Assembly: GCA_019115725.1 (NCBI GenBank) | Contig: DXCY01000081.1 | Coordinates: forward strand, 1 to 8,585 | Length of the DNA: 8,585 nucleotides | Reading direction: 5' to 3' | From: Candidatus Luteimonas excrementigallinarum | Lineage (GTDB): Bacteria > Pseudomonadota > Gammaproteobacteria > Xanthomonadales > Xanthomonadaceae | Program-made: the position numbers and the translations under genes | Notes under the pieces: generated by a model | The model's database searches: none | The model's input: the letters and a program-made list of their open reading frames with translations, nothing else | What the model was told of the DNA's origin: nothing | Shown: in pieces, positions 1 through 5,775 of the stretch | Numbering within the stretch: the first letter of the stretch is position 1 | How the letters are laid out: every line of letters begins with the position of its first letter

Positions 1-1034
1 TACGGGCGGGGGCCGTTGCGATTGGTCAGGACCAGCACGGTCAGGCGCTGGGCGGGGTCGCGGATGATCACGTTGCGGAACCCGATGGTTTCGCCCGAGT
101 GCCACATCCGCCCGCCGTCCAGGCGCCAGCCGTAGCCGTAGGCGTCCACGTTGTCCTCGTCCACTGGCACGGCGGTCTGGTCGGAGAACGCCAGGGTGCG
201 GGTGGCATCGGACAGCAGGCGGCCGTCGTACAGGGCCGCATCCCACTTGGCCATGTCTTCCAGCGAGCTGTAGATGCCGCCGTCGCCGAGCACCGCGCTG
301 GTGGGGCTCTGGTCGGTGCGGGTCCAGGCGCCGTCCACCAGACTGTGGCCGAAGGCGCGGTTGGCCACGGTGGATTCGCCATCCACGAACGCCACGCTGT
401 GGTCCATGCCCAGCGGCGCGAAGATGCGCGCACGCAGGAAGTCCGGATAGGCCTGGCCGGTGGCCGCTTCCACCACCAGGGTCAGCAGGGCGTAGGCGCT
501 GTTGCTGTAGCGGTAGGCGGTGCCGGGTTCGAAATACAGCCGGTCCTGGCCTTCGAGGATGGTGAGCACGTCGGCATCGCGTACCTGGCGGTCCAGGCCC
601 TCGGGCATCACGTCCTCGTAGTCGATCAGGCCGGAGGTGTGGGCCAGCAGGTGGTGCAGGGTGACCGCATCGGTGGCCGCGGGCAGCGAAGGCAGCCACT
701 TGCGCACCGGATCATCCAGCTGCACCAGGCCATCCTCGGCCAGCAGCAGCACGGTGGCGGCGGTGAAGGCCTTGCTGACCGAGGCCAGGCGGAAGTTGGT
801 GTCGGGGGTGACGGGCGTGCCCGCGGCCACGTCGGCCAGGCCGTAGCCGCGGCGCACCACGGGCTCGCCATCGCGCAGCACCAGCACTGCGGCGCCGGGG
901 CCGTTGCCGGTGTAGTCGGCCATGATCGCGTCGACCGGATCGGCCGGGGCGGGAGCGGGAGTGGAGTCCGGGGAGCCGCCGTCGGTGCAGCCGGACAGGG
1001 CTGCGAGCAGCGTGGCCATCAGAAGTGTGCGCAT
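1..1034 (-). CDS. Serine hydrolase / class C beta-lactamase-fold lipoprotein (3' end outside window)
   Basis: 344 residues are visible, and the frame runs off the left edge without a stop. The first 16 residues form a short lipoprotein signal peptide with lipobox L-S-G-C (Cys16), followed by a Pro/Ala-rich linker, so the enzyme is probably lipid-anchored in the periplasm or outer membrane. The rest matches the PF00144 beta-lactamase/penicillin-binding fold. It has S85-V-S-K88 (the SxxK nucleophile and lysine, in FRLASVSKAF), Y176-S-N178 (the YxN motif), and H312-S-G314 in place of KTG. The HTSGL segment at 132-136 is also typical of the family. Members act as esterases, D-aminopeptidases, peptidoglycan-modifying enzymes or beta-lactamases, and motifs alone do not give the substrate. 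ATG at 1034 is preferred because it gives a complete signal peptide and sits 6 nt after a TAGACT -10-like element. It has no Shine-Dalgarno sequence. The gene lies downstream of the rhomboid on the same strand but appears to have its own promoter. Confidence 0.88.
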   Translation of the reverse strand, partial: MRTLLMATLLAALSGCTDGGSPDSTPAPAPADPVDAIMADYTGNGPGAAVLVLRDGEPVVRRGYGLADVAAGTPVTPDTNFRLASVSKAFTAATVLLLAEDGLVQLDDPVRKWLPSLPAATDAVTLHHLLAHTSGLIDYEDVMPEGLDRQVRDADVLTILEGQDRLYFEPGTAYRYSNSAYALLTLVVEAATGQAYPDFLRARIFAPLGMDHSVAFVDGESTVANRAFGHSLVDGAWTRTDQSPTSAVLGDGGIYSSLEDMAKWDAALYDGRLLSDATRTLAFSDQTAVPVDEDNVDAYGYGWRLDGGRMWHSGETIGFRNVIIRDPAQRLTVLVLTNRNGPRP

Positions 1035-1040
1035 GGCCCG

Positions 1041-1046
1041 AGTCTA
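1041..1046 (-). promoter_or_regulatory. -10-like element TAGACT for the serine hydrolase gene
   Basis: Read on the minus strand, TAGACT is followed by CGGGCC and then the ATG at 1034. With transcription normally starting about 7 nt after a -10 hexamer, the transcript would begin at or next to the start codon, which implies a leaderless mRNA. The same hexamer type and identical 6-nt spacing precede rlmI and rmuC. No convincing -35 hexamer is seen. The upstream DNA is occupied by a palindrome. Assignment is by pattern only. Confidence 0.5.
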
Positions 1047-1057
1047 GCGACCCCCGC

Positions 1058-1091
1058 GGGAGCACGCCACGCGTGCGTGGCACCCGACTAC
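1058..1091 (-). repeat. GTAG-headed REP-like palindrome between rhomboid and serine hydrolase genes
   Basis: On the minus strand GTAG (1091-1088, whose TAG is the rhomboid stop codon) is followed by a spacer and the hairpin GCCACG-CACG-CGTGGC (1081-1066). An overlapping alternative hairpin, GCACGC-cac-GCGTGC, occupies 1076-1062. A flanking GGG (1085-1083) and CCC (1060-1058) could extend the first stem with an internal bulge. A GTAG tetranucleotide before an imperfect palindrome is the layout of REP elements associated with RAYT transposases and of the SMAG repeats of Stenotrophomonas. Here the head is separated from the stem by several bases, so the match is imperfect. There is no T-tract, so it is not a classical intrinsic terminator, although it could end or protect the rhomboid transcript. 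Confidence 0.4.
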
Positions 1092-1864
1092 GGCGGGTCT
1101 TTCCTGCGGAATTCGAGGATCTGGCCGCGGCGGGGTTCATCACGCTGCCACAGCACCGGTACGTCGTCGGGGGCGCGGGATTCGAACTGGTCGTGCTCGC
1201 GCGCGGCGTCCTGTTCGGCCTGCTCTTCTTCCAGCTCCCAGCTGTAGCGCCGGCGCGGCGGGCGCGGATCGCTGGCGCGGAACAGCCAGGCGGCCAGCAC
1301 GCCGCCCACCGCCCCGCCCAGGTGCGATTGCCAGGACACGCCCGGCTCCTGCGGCAGCACGGTCAGCAGCATGCCGCCGTAGAAGAAGAACGCGATCATT
1401 CCGGCGGCCACCGAGGGCCGGTCGCGGCGCAGCAGGCCCAGCACGAACAGCAGGAACATCAGCCCGTGGGTGAGGCCGCTGGCGCCCAGGTGCCGCGAAC
1501 CGGGATCGCCCAGCCACCAGGCACACAGCCCCGCGCCCAGCCAGACCAGCGGCAGCGCGCGCGGCGTGGCGCGCGGATACAGGGTGAAGGCCAGCGTGCC
1601 CAGCATCAGCAGGGCGGTGGCATTGGTGAACAGGTGCTCGGGCGAGCCGTGCAGCAGCGGCGCGGTCAGCACCCCCAGCAGCCCCAGCGCCTCGCGCGGG
1701 GCGACCGCGAACGGGCGCCAGTCGATCATGTGCTGCACCCCGAACATCACCACCAGCAGGGCGATGAATCCCACCGCCAGTTTCAGCGCCGTTCCCAGCC
1801 GGCGGCGGTCGGCGGCGCGCTGGGCCTTGGGATCGGCAGGCGGCTCGGGCGTGTCCAGATACAT
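1088..1864 (-). CDS. Rhomboid family intramembrane serine protease
   Basis: Rhomboids cleave transmembrane segments of substrate proteins within the inner membrane. Residue numbers here count from GTG 1870 (260 aa); starting at ATG 1864 gives 258 aa. All expected core elements are present: the W51-R52 pair in the L1 loop, H79-L-F-T-N83 (HxxxN oxyanion motif), G129-A-S131-G with the nucleophile S131, and H183 as general base before a G-G-A-V-G-G helix. Six membrane segments can be placed at about 29-48, 79-99, 103-120, 128-148, 152-172 and 183-198. A charged tail of about 60 residues (199-260, rich in Arg, Glu and Asp) follows the last helix and is probably cytoplasmic. ATG 1864 is preferred over GTG 1870 because a CATTGT hexamer ends 6 nt before it, as in neighbouring genes, and neither start has a ribosome-binding site. 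It is transcribed divergently from rlmI. Its substrate cannot be inferred. Confidence 0.9.
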   Translation of the reverse strand: MYLDTPEPPADPKAQRAADRRRLGTALKLAVGFIALLVVMFGVQHMIDWRPFAVAPREALGLLGVLTAPLLHGSPEHLFTNATALLMLGTLAFTLYPRATPRALPLVWLGAGLCAWWLGDPGSRHLGASGLTHGLMFLLFVLGLLRRDRPSVAAGMIAFFFYGGMLLTVLPQEPGVSWQSHLGGAVGGVLAAWLFRASDPRPPRRRYSWELEEEQAEQDAAREHDQFESRAPDDVPVLWQRDEPRRGQILEFRRKDPP

Positions 1865-1870
1865 GCCCAC

Positions 1871-1876
1871 ACAATG
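1871..1876 (-). promoter_or_regulatory. Possible weak -10 element CATTGT for the rhomboid gene
   Basis: On the minus strand CATTGT is followed by GTGGGC and then ATG at 1864, the same 6-nt spacing seen for the stronger elements in this window. It keeps the A at position 2 and T at position 6 of the -10 consensus but has C at position 1. It is a low-strength guess, useful mainly in favouring the ATG over the GTG start. Confidence 0.25.
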
Positions 1877-1907
1877 GCGCCGGATTTCCCGGATGCAACC
1901 GCAAGGG

Positions 1908-1935
1908 GAGTCGCCGCATTAGAGTCGCCGCATTA
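1908..1935 (+). repeat. Perfect 14-bp tandem duplication in the rlmI promoter
   Basis: GAGTCGCCGCATTA occurs twice back to back (1908-1921 and 1922-1935) and is followed by a partial third copy beginning GAATCGGCA. The junctions produce two -10-like hexamers 14 bp apart, TAGAGT (1920-1925) and TAGAAT (1934-1939). The unit is not a multiple of three and lies entirely outside coding sequence between the divergent rhomboid and rlmI genes. Slipped-strand duplication is the simplest origin. Confidence 0.85.
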
Positions 1936-1939
1936 GAAT
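1934..1939 (+). promoter_or_regulatory. -10-like element TAGAAT for rlmI
   Basis: TAGAAT is followed by CGGCAC and then the rlmI ATG at 1946, so a transcript starting at the usual distance would be leaderless. There is no Shine-Dalgarno sequence before the ATG, which agrees with this. A duplicated upstream copy, TAGAGT at 1920-1925, could drive a second start 14 nt earlier. No clear -35 hexamer is visible, because the expected position lies in the 14-bp repeat. Confidence 0.55.
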
Positions 1940-1945
1940 CGGCAC

Positions 1946-3112
1946 ATGGATTCCCCACTGCCCACGGTCAGGCTCAAGAACGCCTGGCGCTCGTCCCATC
2001 CCTGGATCTTTCAGCGGCTGGTGGACAAACCCAGCCAGCGGATCAGCCCCGGCACCATCGTCGACGCAGTCGGCGTGGACGGTGAATGGATCGGCCGCGG
2101 CTTCTACAACGGCCGCTCGCGCATTGCCCTGCGGATCCTGGAGACCGATCCGGACGTGGCCGTGGACGAGGCCTGGTTCCGGCGCAGGATCGGCGATGCC
2201 GTGCGCCTGCGCCGCGAGGTGCTGCGCCTGGACGAGGTGAGCGACGCCTGGCGCGCGGTGCACAGCGAGGGCGACGGGCTGTCCGGCCTGGTGGTGGACC
2301 GCTATGCGGACCTGCTGGTGATCGAATTCTTCTCCGCCGGCATGTTCCGCCACCGCGAGTGGATCTACGCCGCGCTGGAAGAGCACTTCCCCGGCTGCCG
2401 CATCCACGCCTCGGCCGATGAGCACGTGCAGAAGCAGGAAAGCTTCGATTTCAGCGGCAGCGTGCCGGCCGAGCCCGCGGTGATCACCGAGCACGGAGTG
2501 AAGTTCCGCGCCGATCCCGCTGGCGCGCACAAGACCGGGTTCTTCGCCGACCAGCGCGAGAACCGCGAGTGGCTGTCGCGCCAGTGCGAGGGCAAGCGGG
2601 TGCTGGACCTGTGCTGCAACACCGGCGGCTTCGGCATCTATGCGGCCGCGCGCGGCGCGCTGGATGTGACCGGCGTGGATATCGACGAGGCGGTGCTGGA
2701 GATCGCCCGCGGCAACGCCCGGCTCAATGACGTGCGGGTGCGCTTCGTGCAGGCCGATATCTTCCCGTGGCTGCGCGATGTGGCTTCGCGCGACGCCTGG
2801 GACGTGGTGGTGCTGGATCCGGCCAAGATGACCCGCGACCGCAACCAGGTGATCCCGGCGCTGAAGAAGTACCTGGACATGAACAAGCTGGCGCTGGGCG
2901 CGGTGAAGCCGGGCGGGCTGTTCGCCACCTTCTCCTGCACCGGGCTGGTGAGCGAGGAGCAGTTCCTCGACATGCTGCGTCGGGCGGCGTTCTATGCCGG
3001 ACGCACCCTGCAGGTGCTGAAGGTATCCGGCGCCGGTGCCGACCATCCGTTCCTGGCCAGCGTGCCTGAATCGCGTTATCTGAAGGCGGCTTTCTGCCGC
3101 GTTCTGGATTGA
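1946..3112 (+). CDS. rlmI: 23S rRNA (cytosine(1962)-C(5))-methyltransferase RlmI
   Basis: The 388-residue protein is close to E. coli RlmI (396 aa), which uses S-adenosylmethionine to methylate C5 of 23S rRNA cytosine 1962. An N-terminal PUA-type RNA-binding region (about 8-75, with HPWIF at 18-22) precedes an EEHUP-like linker and a Rossmann methyltransferase domain. The family signature HKTGFFADQR is at 195-204, SAM motif I VLDLCCNTGGFG at 219-230, and the acidic VTGVDID at 241-247. The Cys of TFSCTG (C331) corresponds to the catalytic Cys motif of m5C methyltransferases. The C-terminal ADHP and YLK motifs (365-368, 378-380) also match. The motif IV segment reads D291-P-A-K294, where E. coli has DPPK. 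The start is ATG 1946 with a -10-like hexamer 6 nt upstream and no ribosome-binding site. The stop TGA overlaps the TTG start of the next gene, so the two are probably co-transcribed and translationally coupled. A related C5-methyltransferase with another rRNA target is the alternative. Confidence 0.85.
   Translation: MDSPLPTVRLKNAWRSSHPWIFQRLVDKPSQRISPGTIVDAVGVDGEWIGRGFYNGRSRIALRILETDPDVAVDEAWFRRRIGDAVRLRREVLRLDEVSDAWRAVHSEGDGLSGLVVDRYADLLVIEFFSAGMFRHREWIYAALEEHFPGCRIHASADEHVQKQESFDFSGSVPAEPAVITEHGVKFRADPAGAHKTGFFADQRENREWLSRQCEGKRVLDLCCNTGGFGIYAAARGALDVTGVDIDEAVLEIARGNARLNDVRVRFVQADIFPWLRDVASRDAWDVVVLDPAKMTRDRNQVIPALKKYLDMNKLALGAVKPGGLFATFSCTGLVSEEQFLDMLRRAAFYAGRTLQVLKVSGAGADHPFLASVPESRYLKAAFCRVLD
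3086..3100 (+). promoter_or_regulatory. Small hairpin just before the rlmI stop / TTG start junction
   Basis: GCGGC-TTTCT-GCCGC forms a 5-bp stem with a 5-nt loop in the last codons of rlmI, ending 8 nt before the TTG start of the downstream gene. It may influence ribosome reinitiation, but short GC palindromes are frequent in such GC-rich DNA. Confidence 0.25.
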
Positions 3113-5238
3113 ATCGGCGCCGCCGGGCCCCGCGGCCCGGAACCCGCCGCGCTCTGTTTGGCGTGGTGGCGCTGGTGCTGCTGGCACTGGCCGCCACCAC
3201 GCTGTGGTTGCCGGCGGAGGATCCCGCCGACGCGCGGCCGCCCGACACGGCATTTGACTGGCAGGCCCGGATCGACCTGCTGGCCGGTGACGGCCACCGC
3301 GGGGTGCGCGATGGCGCGCTGGTGCGGGCGCGGTTCGACGAACCCTGGGGCCTGGTGCGCGGACCGGGCGGCAGTCTGTTCGTGGCCGATGGTGGCGAGG
3401 CCAACCGCATCCGCCGCATTGCCCCGGATGGTGAGGTGCAGACCCTGGCCGGCGGGGTCGAGGGCTTCGCCGATGGCGCGGGCGCGCAGGCGCGGTTCCA
3501 CACGCCCTCGTCGCTGGCCGTGGATGCCACCGGCCATCTGTACGTGGCCGATACCGGCAACCACGCCATCCGCCGGGTTGCCCCGGACGGCACGGTGACC
3601 ACCCTGGCCGGCGACGGCATCGCCGGCTTTCGCGACGGCCCGGGCGCTCAGGCGCGCTTCCACGGGCCGATGGGCGTGGCGGTGGACGGGCAGGGGCGGG
3701 TGTTCGTGGCCGACACCTGGAACGACCGCATCCGGGTGATCGAAACGGACGGCCGCGTGCGCACGCTGGCCGGGGGCGACGGCCCGGGATTCTTCAATGG
3801 CGAGGGCACCCGGGCCCGCTTCGATACGCCCACCGGGCTGGCCCTGGATGCGGAGGGCCGGCTATGGGTGGCCGATACCGGCAACCGCGCGCTGCGGCGC
3901 ATCGATCCCGATGGTCTGGTGGATACGTGGCGGCCGTCGCCGTGGCAGGACGTCGAGGTGGCGCTGGACCGGCCGCTGGCCGTTACCGCCAGCCACGACG
4001 GGCACCTGTACGTGGCCGAGCTGTCGCCGGGCCGGGTGCTGCAGCTGGCCCCGGACGGGCGCGTGCGCCTGCTGAGCGGCGGACACTCGCGGCAGTGGTT
4101 TGCCCGGCCCTCGGCGCTGTGGATCGAGGCCGATGGCAGCCTGCTGGTGGCCGATGCCGCCGGCCACCGCCTGCACCACCTGGCGGTCCGCGCCGGTGAG
4201 GATGATGGCGTGCATGGCCCCGTCGGCCCCAACCCGGAGCGGCGCCCGCCTGCCACCGGCGGGCGCTGGCCGCTGGCACCGCAATACGGCTGGCACGAGG
4301 TGGTCGGCACGCTGGGCGAGGTGCGCGGCAACTTCCGCGGCGAGAGCCGCAGCCACCTGCACAACGGCCTGGATATCCGCGGCGATGTGGGCGCGCGGGT
4401 GCTGTCGATCGCCGAGACCAAGGTCAGCTCGCCGCTGGCGGCCTGGAGCTTTGGCGGCCAGGCCGAGGGCATCGCCACCGACGAGCTGACCTACCTGCAC
4501 CTGCGGGTGGGGCGGACCCCGCAGGGCGCGAACCTCGACCCGGCGAAATTCCACTTCGTGCACCGCGAGGATGGACGCCCGAAGCGGGTGCGCATTGCCC
4601 GTGGCACGCGTTTCGCCGTCGGCGAGGCGCTGGGCACCATCAACGCCCAGGCCCACGTGCACCTGATCGTCGGTCCCTTCGGCCATCAGCTCAATGCGAT
4701 CCGCCTGGGCCTGGTGAATTACATCGACACCGTGGCCCCGCGTATCGAGGGGGTCATGCTGCTGGATGCACACGACCGGCTGCTGGAGCGTACAAGCGCC
4801 GATGGGCGCGTGCTGGTGCCCGGCGATGGCAGCGGCGTGCAGGTGGTGGTGGATGCCTGGGACCAGGTGGATGGCAACCTGGCCCGGCGCCGGCTGGGCC
4901 TGCACCGGGTGGGCTGGCAGATCCTCGCCGCTGACGGCAGCATGCTGCCCGGCCACACCCGGCCGATGATGAACATCGATTTCTCCCGCATGCCCGCCCA
5001 CCCGGGTGCGGTGAAGGTGGCCTACGCCGCCAACAGCGGCATCACCGTGCACGGCGCCGCGCGCACCCGCTTCCTCTACGTGGCCAACAACCACGTACGC
5101 GCCGCGGAGATGGCCGTCACCCCGTGGCAGCCGGGCGCGCTGCCGCCGGGCGACTACCTCATCCGTGTTTTTGGCGAAGACGCCAGCGGCAACCAGGCCA
5201 CCGGCCCCCGCGACCTTCCCATCAGGATCACTCCGTAG
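3109..5238 (+). CDS. NHL-propeller / M23 metallopeptidase fusion protein, exported or membrane-anchored
   Basis: The 709-residue protein has four parts. Residues 1-14 are Arg-rich and 16-34 hydrophobic, a signal anchor or signal peptide that places the rest in the periplasm. Residues 56-360 form a six-bladed NHL propeller: FVAD/YVAD/WVAD-type strands recur at 91, 145, 199, 253, 301 and 346, the first four exactly 54 residues apart with D-G-x-G-x-x-A-R-F-type loops. Residues 385-530 match an M23 (LytM-type) zinc endopeptidase with H418-N-G-L-D422, Y462-L-H464-L and H516-V-H518, so all metal and catalytic positions are present. M23 enzymes cut peptidoglycan cross-bridges or stem peptides. Residues 540-709 look beta-rich and Ig-like, ending in a G-E-D-A-S-G-N-Q segment. 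The frame is open back to TGA 3067, with no ATG or GTG before TTG 3109. GTG 3163 is an alternative start but would lose the Arg-rich region. The TTG overlaps the rlmI stop. The substrate and the role of the propeller are unknown. Confidence 0.85.
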   Translation: MNRRRRAPRPGTRRALFGVVALVLLALAATTLWLPAEDPADARPPDTAFDWQARIDLLAGDGHRGVRDGALVRARFDEPWGLVRGPGGSLFVADGGEANRIRRIAPDGEVQTLAGGVEGFADGAGAQARFHTPSSLAVDATGHLYVADTGNHAIRRVAPDGTVTTLAGDGIAGFRDGPGAQARFHGPMGVAVDGQGRVFVADTWNDRIRVIETDGRVRTLAGGDGPGFFNGEGTRARFDTPTGLALDAEGRLWVADTGNRALRRIDPDGLVDTWRPSPWQDVEVALDRPLAVTASHDGHLYVAELSPGRVLQLAPDGRVRLLSGGHSRQWFARPSALWIEADGSLLVADAAGHRLHHLAVRAGEDDGVHGPVGPNPERRPPATGGRWPLAPQYGWHEVVGTLGEVRGNFRGESRSHLHNGLDIRGDVGARVLSIAETKVSSPLAAWSFGGQAEGIATDELTYLHLRVGRTPQGANLDPAKFHFVHREDGRPKRVRIARGTRFAVGEALGTINAQAHVHLIVGPFGHQLNAIRLGLVNYIDTVAPRIEGVMLLDAHDRLLERTSADGRVLVPGDGSGVQVVVDAWDQVDGNLARRRLGLHRVGWQILAADGSMLPGHTRPMMNIDFSRMPAHPGAVKVAYAANSGITVHGAARTRFLYVANNHVRAAEMAVTPWQPGALPPGDYLIRVFGEDASGNQATGPRDLPIRITP
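3123..3140 (+). promoter_or_regulatory. Strong GC hairpin shortly after the TTG start codon
   Basis: CCGGGCC-CCGC-GGCCCGG is a perfect 7-bp all-G/C stem with a 4-nt loop, beginning 14 nt after the first base of the TTG start of the NHL-M23 gene. Structure this close to a start codon usually lowers or conditions initiation. It encodes part of the Arg/Pro/Gly-rich N-terminus, so it may simply reflect codon composition. Confidence 0.35.
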
Positions 5239-5263
5239 GCGCCGTCGGACCCTCAGGCTTGCA

Positions 5264-5281
5264 CCGATCGGCCGGGATCGG
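5264..5281. terminator. Possible weak bidirectional stem between convergent genes
   Basis: The 46-bp gap between the convergent NHL-M23 and DUF488 genes contains CCGATC-ggccgg-GATCGG, a 6-bp stem with a 6-nt loop. There is no T-tract on either strand, so intrinsic termination is doubtful. It is listed because nothing else in the gap could separate the two transcripts. Confidence 0.2.
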
Positions 5282-5284
5282 AAT

Positions 5285-5677
5285 TCATGCGGCTTCGCGC
5301 GCGTGGTGCGCTGCGACGAGGTATTGGAGCAGCGCGGTGGCGTTGTTGTGCCGGGTGTCGGCGGCGGCAAACAGCAGGGTGGCGCGCTTCACGTCGCGCA
5401 GTTCGTCCAGCAGCGCCTCCAGTCCTTCCGGATTAGCGTCGAGTTCCTTGAAGTAGCGCTCGCGGAATCCCTCCCAGCGCTCCGGATCATGGCCGAACCA
5501 TTGGCGCAGGCCGTCGCTGGGGGCGATCGCCTTGATCCAGGCGTCGGCCGCCAGCGCATCCTTCGATACGCCGCGCGGCCACAGCCGGTCCACCAGGATC
5601 CGGCGACCGTCGCCTTTCGCGGCGGCCTCATAGGCGCGTCGGGTATCCAGTTCGACAGGAGCGCTGCGCGTGGCCAT
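5285..5677 (-). CDS. DUF488 family protein (YeaO-like)
   Basis: The 130-residue protein is typical in length for the DUF488/YeaO family (COG3189), small proteins of unknown biochemical function. It carries the hallmark ILVDRLWPRG at 27-36, followed by W47, the APS at 52-54, LRQWFGHDPERWEGF at 57-71 and RYFKEL at 74-79. The C-terminal strand LLFAAADTRHNNA at 101-113 corresponds to the family's conserved Y-A-A-x-D-x-x-x-N-N-A-type segment. It has no signal peptide or membrane segment, so it is probably cytoplasmic. The ATG at 5677 gives the usual family N-terminus and lacks a Shine-Dalgarno sequence. A weak GACACT hexamer lies 6 nt upstream. The gene diverges from rmuC with 98 bp between starts and converges on the NHL-M23 gene. 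Neighbours give no functional clue. Confidence 0.9.
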   Translation of the reverse strand: MATRSAPVELDTRRAYEAAAKGDGRRILVDRLWPRGVSKDALAADAWIKAIAPSDGLRQWFGHDPERWEGFRERYFKELDANPEGLEALLDELRDVKRATLLFAAADTRHNNATALLQYLVAAHHAREAA

Positions 5678-5683
5678 GGGGCC

Positions 5684-5689
5684 AGTGTC
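5684..5689 (-). promoter_or_regulatory. Possible weak -10 element GACACT for the DUF488 gene
   Basis: On the minus strand GACACT is followed by GGCCCC and then ATG 5677, the same 6-nt spacing as the TAGACT elements of the window. It has G instead of T at position 1 but keeps A2, C5 and T6 of TAGACT. It is a weak match, supported mainly by position and by the lack of a ribosome-binding site. Confidence 0.25.
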
Positions 5690-5763
5690 CGCGGCAGCTG
5701 CAAACTCCGGGTGAAGGCGGTTCGGAAAAGCACCCGCGGCGCAGCCGGTGAGACCGCCGTGGG

Positions 5764-5769
5764 TAGACT
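5764..5769 (+). promoter_or_regulatory. -10-like element TAGACT for rmuC
   Basis: TAGACT is followed by GGCCGG and then the rmuC ATG at 5776, identical in hexamer and spacing to the element before the serine hydrolase gene. A leaderless transcript is expected. No good -35 hexamer lies 16-18 bp upstream. The rest of the 98-bp divergent region (5678-5775) shows only a short GCAGCTGC palindrome at 5694-5701. Confidence 0.5.
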
Positions 5770-5775
5770 GGCCGG

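Noticed and set aside
1..1034. Serine hydrolase read as a broken gene because only short frames with other starts are obvious there
   Set aside because: The correct frame is uninterrupted from ATG 1034 to the left window edge with all catalytic motifs in order. It is cut only by the window.
99..1936. Two plus-strand open frames (99-1247 and 1025-1936) opposite the serine hydrolase and rhomboid genes
   Set aside because: Both are antisense to genes with complete catalytic motifs, and their Gly/His/Gln-rich products look like GC-driven noise.
1919..3253. Open frame of 444 codons on the minus strand opposite rlmI
   Set aside because: Same antisense shadow composition. It spans the rlmI promoter and the gene junction, and has no domain signature.
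5264..5281. Stem between the convergent genes as a confident intrinsic terminator
   Set aside because: The stem is short, and neither strand has a T-tract after it. It is kept only as a low-confidence feature.
3862..5370. Open frame of 502 codons on the minus strand opposite the NHL-M23 gene
   Set aside because: It lies antisense to a gene with clear domains, its composition is dominated by His, Ala, Gly, Val and Gln as expected from reading high-GC codons backwards, and it has no recognisable motif.
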